Shown one piece after another: positions 1 to 15,100 of a DNA stretch of 64,000 nt (its first letter is position 1; every line of letters begins with the position of its first letter). The translations under genes and the position numbers were made by a program. The stretch is from Siderastrea radians (taxonomy: Eukaryota; Cnidaria; Anthozoa; Scleractinia; Rhizangiidae): assembly GCA_964017195.1 (NCBI GenBank), contig OZ024895.1, positions 45,999,673 through 46,063,672 of the forward strand, read 5' to 3'. The notes under the pieces are model-generated. The model was not told the DNA's origin. It made no database searches and was given only the letters and a program-made list of their open reading frames with translations.

Positions 1-249
1 TTGTCTCACATACCAGGATTTGAACGATAACATAAATTAAAATGCATCATTTGACAAAAACATGTACCCTGAAAGTTGTTTTTACAAAACTAAAAAGCTA
101 ACGAGGCTTTTGTACTTTGACTTCCGAATGCATGAACCGCCTGAAAAATATCATACAGTGTAAAAAAACTTTGGAAAATTGAGTAAAAATTTTTACAAAA
201 TGTCTATAGTGAAGGAGAGTAAACATGTGTGGAAAGAACGTTAATCTAA

Positions 250-481
250 GGGACGGACCATTACAAAAGTTATGGGGGGCGGTAGGGAATTTTCGAGCTA
301 CACGATTTTTTTTTTCGTCAACATTTCCCTTGCAGAAATATTCCGTCCGTATGCAATAACTTCTTCTCTGGGCTACTCGCTGTGCATTAATTTTTTTTTC
401 TCAAAATTTTCCCTTGCATGAATTTTTTGTTCGTCCCTCCCCCCCCCCCCCCCTTGCTAAACTTTTCTAATGGTTCGTCGC
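250..481. mobile_element. Short inverted-repeat element, PIF/Harbinger-like MITE
   Basis: The left end reads GGGACGGACCATTA and the right end is its imperfect reverse complement (TAATGGTTCGTCGC). Each end is flanked by TAA, the 3-bp target duplication typical of PIF/Harbinger elements. Just inside are a G-rich stretch on the left and a C-run on the right. It has no coding capacity. Elements of the same style lie at 10536-10787 and 20264-21288. Confidence 0.55.
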
Positions 482-739
482 TAAGTACTGTATATCAAAG
501 CAGCTACAGTGAAAACCTGATATAATAAACCCCTTTATGACTAAATCCTCGATACAACGAACGATCGAACGATATTCTTCAGCCCGGCCAAAGCCCGGCC
601 CGGTATAACGAACACAATCCAGAAGCCTAAACTTAAAATGTTCCCCGATACAAGGAATCAATGCCGTCACGCGACTAACGTTTGAAGTGAAACAGATCAA
701 AAGAGATGCATGCATGCAGACCCTAAATCACGAGCCCCA

Positions 740-935
740 ATATTAACATCCATATTCTCCCGTTATTCTCCTTACATTTCTTATGTTACTAGTTGGGAGA
801 ATTGATTAAAAATCAAGACATTTGATCATTGGTGATCATTTCCTTTACTCTCATGGCCTGTATGTTTGATCAAGTAGTAATACTGTAAGGAGAAATTAGA
901 TGCTTGTCACTATTGGGGCTTAAACGGTTAACCGA
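740..935. repeat. Dispersed non-coding repeat, copy 1
   Basis: This AT-rich block contains GTATGTTTGATCAAGTA and ACTGTAAGGAGAAAT, followed by TGCTTGTCACTATTGGGG. Related copies occur at 45828-45935 (same orientation) and, reverse complemented, at 14290-14490 and 42245-42430; a fragment may lie near 13025-13110. It has no coding capacity. The rest of 1-1293 contains one short transposon and AT-rich sequence in which I recognise no gene. Confidence 0.5.
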
Positions 936-1293
936 ATGCTGTGTAGTGCAACATAAGTGTTTAATTTTAAAACAAAATAATTATTAACCAAACCCCGATA
1001 AAACGACGATTTTGGTCGTTTTCCCACAAATTCGTTGTAAAGGGGTTTCCGGTTTAAAACGAACTCCCGTTATAACGAGTTAAACGCATTGTCCCAGTCC
1101 CTCAGCATGTCGTTGTATCAGGGTCCCTCTTAATCTGGGTCTTCAAAATGGTCCACTATATATGACTGCCTATTGAACTTCAACCTATATACAAACAACG
1201 CTGAACTGGCACTTTGTGACAGCAGTCGTTTTCTGAGTTTCTTTTCTGAGGGCAGTTCTTCTGGTCTTACTCGGAGTTTTTATGGTCACACAT

Positions 1294-7322
<6,029 letters not shown>

Positions 7323-8466
7323 TTTGAAAGAGTCCCTCGTGTTCAGATCGGAACAGACATGGCGTTACACGCGCAGATGAGGCAGACTCTTAGATGTGTC
7401 TTCGGCCGTGTCGGCTTCCTGTTCTTCTTATGGTTTCTAAGAATTCAAGCTTCAGGGGTCTGTCCTTTGGATAATTATTGACAACCACGAACACCTCTGG
7501 CGTGAAGCTGGGAAGGATCAAAATGTCACGCAATTTTTCAAGCAGTCACGGGAGACGAAATTTTTGGGTTGGAATTGATGGACTACAAGTTTTGGGGATA
7601 ACGGATTAAGGTATCAGTATAACCCATTTTACTGTCCGCGCGCGGTCTGCTTTAGCGCTCGTTATTTTAACAAAAACCCCTATAAAACCATACATTTTTT
7701 GAAAGCTTAACAATCACAGATTATAACAAATTGTATTTTAAACGGTTAGAATTCACCGTGTTTCAAAAATGTGAATATGTCTACTGAAACTGCATGTCTG
7801 CATAAATCAAGTTCTACGCCCGCTAAAATTAGCCGGGAGAAAACGATTAACACTGCATTCGTTTCTTCACACATTGACCTCCAAAACTGTGGCTCAGATT
7901 TTTGACACGTGCGTTTGTTAATTTTTTTACTACAAGATAAAGTTAGAAAAGAGAAAAAAATAGAACTGCCTGCGGAAAAAAGTCATAACTTTTTAAAGAG
8001 AGGAATAAAAAGAATTCGCCGAAAGGTATTGTGGGAAAATTATCTGACAACAGTCTCTCCAAATTTCAGCCAATTTGGTCTAGGGGCTGCTGACTTGGAA
8101 TTCAAAATGCACGTTCAACTCGCCGATTTTTTACTTTCGAAAAACAGGGAAAATATAATTTCGGCTGCGTCCAAGAGTAATGAGATTATACTCGGGATTA
8201 TAACACCTCAGGAGACACCGCAGAGGAATCAATTTTCTCTAACAATGGAACTATGACAGTTAACATGGAACAGGCACAAACTGCCGCGAAGGCAGCAAAT
8301 AATTCTCCTGAATACACCGCTTTCTGCACGTGTGAAGCCATAACTCTCAGGTTAGTAAACGCAAAATTATCGTTTGATTTACCATAACGGCGTTCAAACT
8401 TCGACGTAGGAGTTAACGTACAACCGTGACTTATCTTCGAAATTCTGACCAGGTCAATTATAAACG

Positions 8467-8615
8467 ATGCCCAAGGCCCGCAGAAAGTCGCCAAGAACGT
8501 CCAAGCGAACAAAAACAAACGCGGCAGATGAGCGGGCGGGCGCCGTCATCGAGAGTTTGATTTCCGATGTCGATGCAAAGGTAAAGATGCTAGAAGAAAT
8601 GACATTTGCTGGGTA
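8467..8615 (+). CDS. Possible first exon of an unrecognised basic protein
   Basis: The ATG opens a frame with a strongly basic N-terminus (PKARRKSPRTSKRTKTN) followed by an acidic/hydrophobic segment that could form a helix (about residues 24-48). It ends at a good donor, TGG|GTAAGG. I do not recognise the protein and could not find a continuing exon in the window. A chromatin-associated protein would fit the composition, but that is speculation. It converges with the minus-strand frame at 8775-9107 and lies inside the candidate TTAA element. Confidence 0.3.
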
Positions 8616-8774
8616 AGGAAGAAAAGATTTTTCACCGGTGATTCTTTTATTCTACGAAAGACTAGTCAATATAAACAATCATCGTCCGCCGGATTGCAAA
8701 CCGTGCCACGTGCTGGCAGCTACTTTTATTCAGTCCCTAATAATTATTTACTTTTCTTTTAGTTACGATGGGAG

Positions 8775-9107
8775 TCATTTTTCTTCTTCACTGGAAATCA
8801 GCGTGGAAGACAAAATAAAACGCGGAAAACCGGCCTCCACGGATTCATTTAGCTGTATTTTTGCGCGGCTCGCGCTCATCTGGTCGACCGTCTGCTCGCT
8901 CACTTCTCTATTGTTTAAATGGTCTTCCACTTCTTCGAGCCATTCCTGCTGGTTGTAATACGACCCTCTGTCGCTTGCAGCTAAAATGGCTGCACATTCT
9001 TGGTTGAAACTTTTCTTAGCTTTCTTTCGCCTCCGTTTTGACGAAGAAAACGGGCAAGATCTCTTTCTTTTGCCAGGCTTCACCAAAGCGCATCGATCGC
9101 GTGTCAA
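8775..9107 (-). CDS. Unrecognised small basic/acidic protein or exon
   Basis: A 110-residue frame from ATG to stop. A lysine/arginine-rich stretch (about residues 12-32, with KRRRKKAKK resembling a nuclear localisation signal) is followed by a segment rich in Glu, Gln and Asn (WLEEVEDHLNNREVSEQTV) that looks helical. The composition is protein-like and unlike the AT-rich surroundings. I cannot assign a family. It may be a single exon, a short gene, or cargo of the candidate TTAA element. Confidence 0.35.
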   Translation of the reverse strand: MTRDRCALVKPGKRKRSCPFSSSKRRRKKAKKSFNQECAAILAASDRGSYYNQQEWLEEVEDHLNNREVSEQTVDQMSASRAKIQLNESVEAGFPRFILSSTLISSEEEK

Positions 9108-9439
9108 CTTCGCATGTGTGCTTTGATGTCACGTGACTTCTTGCCCCGCTAATTTTCCATATGACAGAACCTGTCAACGCTCAATTAAGTAATTAACATG
9201 CAATAAATCTTTTACGCGCAATAACTATCGGCAGAAATAACATTTTTTTATGCAGTTTTTTTTTTAATGAAAGATCGTATCGAAATTTATCTAACTATTT
9301 AAAAAAGTCAAATTATGAAAAATGGCGATTTTTCCGCTTTCTGATACCTTAACAACGTTTCCTGTGGAATGATAATGATCTGGAGAAATCAAAATTCTTT
9401 GTGAGGTATAAAGCAGAATTCCCTTGTCTCAAGAGATTC

Positions 9440-9545
9440 ATAATCTCTTACTCTGGTTTAAAACTTGGAGAGGGTGGGGGGACAGGGAGGGGGAACCTGG
9501 AGAAAGGGGGAAGGGGAGGGGGAGTATACGGGAGGCGCAAAACTG
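9440..9545 (+). other. G-rich tract with quadruplex-forming potential
   Basis: Several runs of four to six G on the plus strand (for example GGGTGGGGGGACAGGGAGGGGG) separated by short spacers fit the G-quadruplex pattern. No gene is nearby. From 9349 to 10369 I see only repeats and nothing coding. Confidence 0.4.
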
Positions 9546-9934
9546 GAGAAATAGGAAAATAAAATACACAAAATTGTGAATTGCTTTCAATCGAAAAAGC
9601 CCCAGCCCGCCTACCTCCTCACCCCCGAGAAAAAAGGGCGAACGCTAGGAGAGTAACAGACAAACCCCGGAATCATCTCGCGAGGGAAGGTTGAAAGGCG
9701 TGTGAACAAGCAGGAACCGAGTTACATATGAAAATCGGGTGTAAGGTCGGTACTTGAATGTTGTTCACACCGTCAAGAAGATTCATTCGCCGGTTGCTGG
9801 GGACACCGAATGGTATAAGCCAGAAAATTGAAAATTCACTTCCGATGACGTACGTACAGGAATTAATCGTTTCTGTGATTAGTTATGACCAGGCCAAAAC
9901 AAGAAATTTTATTCCACATTATCTCTCTCGACTC

Positions 9935-10110
9935 AAGCCCTGGTTGTTCAGAGAGAGCATAACTTTATCCAGTGGATAGGCCTATCCACTGGATAAAACT
10001 GCTATCCACCGGTTAGTTATCCACTGGATAAAACGTAGTTGCACGAAGCGTGGATATCGTCGCAAACAACTATTCACCGGAGAAGCTGCTATCCAGTCCG
10101 TTGCTTACGG
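9935..10110. mobile_element. Degenerate palindromic MITE with TATCCACTGGATA motifs
   Basis: GCCCTGGTTGTTCA is followed by repeated TATCCACTGGATAAA motifs, including a perfect 34-bp palindrome at 9964-9997. The same family, with both ends intact, is at 55579-55722. Only one terminus is recognisable here. Confidence 0.5.
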
Positions 10111-10369
10111 CATTTGGTTACAGTCAATGCGAGGCAATGAATAAAACTAATAGCCCGTGTATGGCCGCTCAGGTGGCTGTACACAGGAAGAAAGCTAACA
10201 AGTCAGGAAATTCCGCCACTGTCAAACGGAGAGGGGAGGGGAGGGGGAGCAGAAGGGTAGAGTAAGTCAGGAATAACAAAGAACATCTGTACAATCGTTT
10301 GCAGTTGTATAGAACAGAGCACAATGTGGTAAAATAGACAAGTCCAGAGATATGCAATCAACTGTTATC

Positions 10370-10375
10370 TTTATT
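10370..10375 (-). terminator. Probable polyadenylation signal of scramblase A
   Basis: AATAAA on the minus strand, about 1.16 kb past the scramblase A stop codon. The surrounding sequence aligns with an AATAAA at 19231-19236 downstream of scramblase B, so the signal is conserved between the paralogues. Confidence 0.5.
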
Positions 10376-10535
10376 TTCCCGTCAGACGTTAGATATAAAT
10401 TACGTCTGTTTTAACACACGACGGTTTTCCTTTCAATTTATCTTGTCAGGGCTAAATTTGAAACGTTGTCTTTGTTAACTGCGTTACACAATTGCTTCAA
10501 TTATGGCAAGTGCAAGTTAGGGACAAATAAGATAA

Positions 10536-10787
10536 GGGACGGGTCACTGTTTAAAGGGGGGAGGGCTGGTGCAAATGTAGGAAGGCCATGTTCAAATTCT
10601 CCTGACCCTCCCCTTTGTGAAACACATCTTTGCTGACCCTCCCCCCTTACCCGCGCTTTGTATAACAAAGCTCCCTAATGTGGGTGCATAAATTTATGTG
10701 CCCCCCCCTTTTTTCTCTGCATAAAAATCATTGACCCTCCTCCTGTTTCCACGAGCCTACCCCCACCTCCAAATAATGACCGGTCCC
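10536..10787. mobile_element. PIF/Harbinger-like MITE
   Basis: TAA|GGGACGGGTCACTG at the left and AATAATGACCGGTCCC|TAA at the right form imperfect inverted termini with a TAA duplication. The interior contains C- and G-rich stretches and no reading frame of note. Confidence 0.55.
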
Positions 10788-11538
10788 TAAATTCTATATG
10801 TTAACAACATCTAGATGCACACCGCTTTAGGAGACAATTAAAGAGCAGTTGAAAAGGCAAATAAAGTGGCTCTGTCAGCTGTTGTTTTATAATTTCTTTG
10901 AAAAGCAGGAGCCCATCACCAACCGGTAAATTTTAGCAATTCCTACTGTTTCTTGACCACGTGCAAATAATAATAAGTGAATAGTTTAATAAGTATTATC
11001 GGTGGTACCATGAACAGATCGTCCTTGAGTTTCATTCGAGAAAAAAAACGTTTGTTCAAGAAAAACTGCTAAACTAATGAATTGCAAGAATTTCTCCTTC
11101 GCAAAGTCTTGGGAGGGAGAATCCGCTGAGCTACGTAAGTGCAGGCGCCAACAATGAACTTCGGCGGAATGATACACCGAGTGCGGAGGGATACACGAGT
11201 GCGCACGAAAGTCACCTGTCGCGTAGAAACGCGACGCGTAGATAGGGAGCTCGTGCGTTTCCACGAATTAGCCGACCTTCGCGCGCGTTCACGAGTTCTT
11301 CTTGCCCGACTATCCATGAAAGTGTCGAGGAACTGTTCGTATCGCATGTTCCGTTATGCTTAGCTAAACTACAGAAAATTAATAGAGTTTTCTTTTATAG
11401 TCAGCTCATCTCAAACTTAATGAACACCAAGAACTGCTAACACCAGTGCATATCATGTGCATTTTTAAAGCGGATTTTAAAGTAGAATTGAACCTAAATA
11501 ATTGACTGTTGTTGATTATTCATTGGTTGTCATTGGTT

Positions 11539-12109
11539 TTAATATTCGTTATCCGTCGTTGGCATCTGAAAAGAGCGTGTTTTTGGGAACAACATGAAGT
11601 CCTGAAAAGAGGAACAAACCAAATAGATAAGCACACAAAACAAAGGGAATCGAACGAAAACAATTGAAAACGCCCCTAAAACGGAGTTTTGAGAAACGGA
11701 ACTTCCGAGCACCATCGCAGGACAACAAAAAGAGGTGACAAAAACCGCAACTTTTTTGCGGTTTGGCCCTTCTGTCCACAAACTCTACGCCCGAAAACGG
11801 AGAAAACTAAAGGTCATTACAACATTAGAAAAGTCAATACAAAGTGGCGTTTACGACTGTTTTCAGTAATAATAATAATTTTTTTTTTAATTTTTGGAAA
11901 CAATCTATTTCAAAATTACTAACTATTAGCATAATCTAATGAAAAATCTTATGTACATTTAACATTAGAAATGGTAGAAAGTTAATAAATTCTCAACTTA
12001 CAAGCTACTCGTATTTAAAAATGTTTTAAAATAGTTGTTCAAAAATAGGCACTCTGTAATGGAAAGCTTAGGAGGTATAACAATAATAATGATGATGATG
12101 ATGATGATG

Positions 12110-12195
<86 letters not shown>

Positions 12196-15100
12196 GTATA
12201 TATCAGGACCGAAAACTTTTTGAAAAGGCGTATTCAAATACCCTGGGTACAAGAGGCTTTTCTCGCGCGCTCGAACACGCGCGAACTTGAGTGTCTCATG
12301 TTTTCTTTACGCCGCGTATTGATCAGCCGATCATGTCGACCTTCGGCCGGCAACTGCTCCGCGAACGCATGCGAGAGAAACCTCTGGTAGCCAAGGTAGT
12401 ATTCAAATATCTCAGTTTTCAGATGAAAGCGATTGCAAAGGAATAGGTGTGTGCCGGAGGTCAACTGTAAGAGTCAGGCCTGGTAAGAGTGGTCGGCACT
12501 TAGATTTAAATATGTAAAGCTCAGTAAAGGAAAAATCAGAGAAATATGTGACACAGAGAGCTAATTTGGTTTCAAGTATACTTACAATGAGGAAGCAGGC
12601 TCCTAATATGACACCTTTAAACTTGACATCAAGGCCCATAGTAACTAAACCATAAAAACACAAAGACCCCACTCTTAAAACTACCCTGACTATTGAAGCT
12701 GTTGATACCCCTGCAAACGTGTTTAGCAACGTCCCAGGTTTGGACGGATCAAAAACGTACAACACACTACGCACGCGTAGCTTTGTAGTAGTAGGTTTGT
12801 TTTATTTGATCGATGTGTAATACTGGTCGGTAAATTTCCACAATATGCGATAAAACACAGGAAAAAAATGAAGAAGTAAAGGTGAAGTCCACTCAGTACC
12901 ATACTACCGATAGAATTAGTCATTGGTAGATTTCCTTTCTGTGGATTACTTTTCTTGGGTTAATTTTCGCACCTTAACCTAATAGCGATCAACATATAAT
13001 TTCTCATCATCATATCAGTGTATTATAACACACCCAAGTCATGAGTATGTGGGAAGTGATCACCAAAGATTGATTGTCTTGATGTTAAAACAAGTTCTCT
13101 CGAGTAGTTAATGGGATAAACGATGCACGAAATAACAGCAATAAAACCTAAATATAAGTGCTCTAAAAAACCTAATAAAACAGAACGTGCCAGTTTATTA
13201 ATTGCCAGTTTACTAATTGACTGTTCCTTACTTACGTTATTTGATTCGTGAATTAACTCATAGATGTTAGATTTTTGCCGTACATTAACCAAACTTTCTT
13301 GTTGCCTCTTGATGACCTGTCTCTTTGATAATAAAATTGATGCTGTAAGGAGACGTTAAATGTATATAATGTTAATTAAACCCACATGAGATGCGATAGT
13401 TGTTTTCCTTCTTGAAGAAACCAGTCTTCGTCTTGGAAATCTTTCCCACTCGGTTTTGACCATCAACAGACAGCACCTGATGCAATCAAAACATGATTGA
13501 ATTTAAATTGAAGCCCAACGCGCGAAAAAAGTAAATTTTGCAATGCGCCTCCTGTAAGGAGACACTGAGTTATGCATGGTCTTGACCACATGCACACACT
13601 ACATTTGTATCCTCCAGTAAGGGGGTCATCTTACATAAGGGGACATTGAGTCATGGTCCACACACAAATATTGCATTTGTAACCTCTAGCAGAGGGGACA
13701 CCTCCCAGAAGGGGACACTAAGTCAGGGTCCTCACACAAACACTACATTTGCAACCGTTTAGTTAGGGGACATCTTCCATTAGGGGTCACTGAGCTGAAG
13801 TCCACAATAAGAACAATAATAATATACATAACAAAAAGTCATCCTCACATCAAAGTCAACATCTGTGCACACGGCATTGCAATTAAACAAAGGTCCTTCA
13901 ATCCTCAACACAGTTTCTCTTGCAGCATTCTGTATCTCAAACGCTGGAAAAAATACTGACCACCTGAAAAGAGAAAATGCGAAGTCTGTTGCCGAAGCCT
14001 TACGTGGTTCGACTGGCTTCTGCTTTGCCCTCTTTGCATGCATCCCCTATCATATTTCCCTGTAACAGGGGTGCGGAATTCTGATCTTCCCTCTTCTTAA
14101 TTTGTACCCTTTCGTACCACTTGCAACTCCTGTATTGGCAACTCCGGCATCTTTTCTTCTGCAAAATACTATGAAATGTTGCATAATATTTTGCAGATTA
14201 GAGAAGGGAAATAGCAAAACAGGAACCGCTGAGCTCTTCTAGGAATATGAGCGTGATAGTTCCTCATCATTTCGTGGTAGAGACAAATTTCTCCTTTATA
14301 ACCCCAACAGTGACGAAAATGAAATTTCTCTTTACATCATCACTATACTTGTTAAAACATTCAAGTGACGAGAATAAAGGAAGTGATCACCAAGAATAAG
14401 ATGTCTTGATATTTAGACAAATTCTCCTTACTAGTTCCATAAGAAATATATGGAGAACAGTAAGGTGAATATGCATTTTCATATCAGGGATTAATAACAA
14501 GAACTCGTATCTCTTACGACTGAGAACAGTAGCCAAGAACCGTCCCCGGTGGTGACTGTACTTCAATCTCTTGTAGGCAACAGGGAAACCAACATGAGGA
14601 GCATCGCAGAGGCCGAGTCAAATGGATCACTTCACGTTGCATGTTGTCCAGGATTTTCATTTTAAACGGTCGGCATGGGCCACAAAATTGTTGGGTACAA
14701 CAAGCATTGTCTAATGAATTAAAAGAAGATTAAAAAATTTGTCACTTTTTGACAAAGGCAAGTATGCCTTTTCATGCATGGGCATAAACTGCCCCCACCC
14801 CAGGGGGGCAACTGCCCTGCACGTGAAGTTGAAATGGTCCTGTGTCATTGTCAGAGGCAAAGCCACTTATTTTTAATAAGCTCAGATGAGTTCCTTCCTC
14901 TCTCATCAGTTAGATCTGGGTAGTGCTACCAACTCCTTTACTGTTGCAAGGGGTGGGTGCGGCTGATGGCTATATCGAATTTCCGTTCCCTCAAACAATT
15001 TTTGGTTTCTCCTTTGTGTTCGAGATAACAGGCGTCTACTGTAATTAGATTCAAAATTCAAAATCTGGACAAAATAGTTTGTTGCGAAGTCAAATCAATG

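Larger units (their letters stand above)
7610..9348. mobile_element. Candidate 1.7-kb TTAA-flanked element
   Basis: The sequence TTAAGGTATCAG at 7606-7617 is exactly reverse-complemented at 9341-9352 (CTGATACCTTAA), so a GGTATCAG terminus is bordered by TTAA at both ends. The similarity stops after 8 bp, which is short for a TIR. The interior carries two unexplained reading frames (8467-8615 plus, 8775-9107 minus). It could be a non-autonomous DNA transposon with captured sequence, or the match could be chance around ordinary genes. 7323-7609 shows only the upstream region of the TNF-ligand gene. Confidence 0.4.

Noticed and set aside
11069..11363. Arginine-rich frames on both strands
   Set aside because: Caused by a local GC-rich stretch with many CGN codons; both strands are open and neither shows a domain.
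11998..12252. Frames with long methionine or isoleucine runs
   Set aside because: Products of the GAT/AAT microsatellite.
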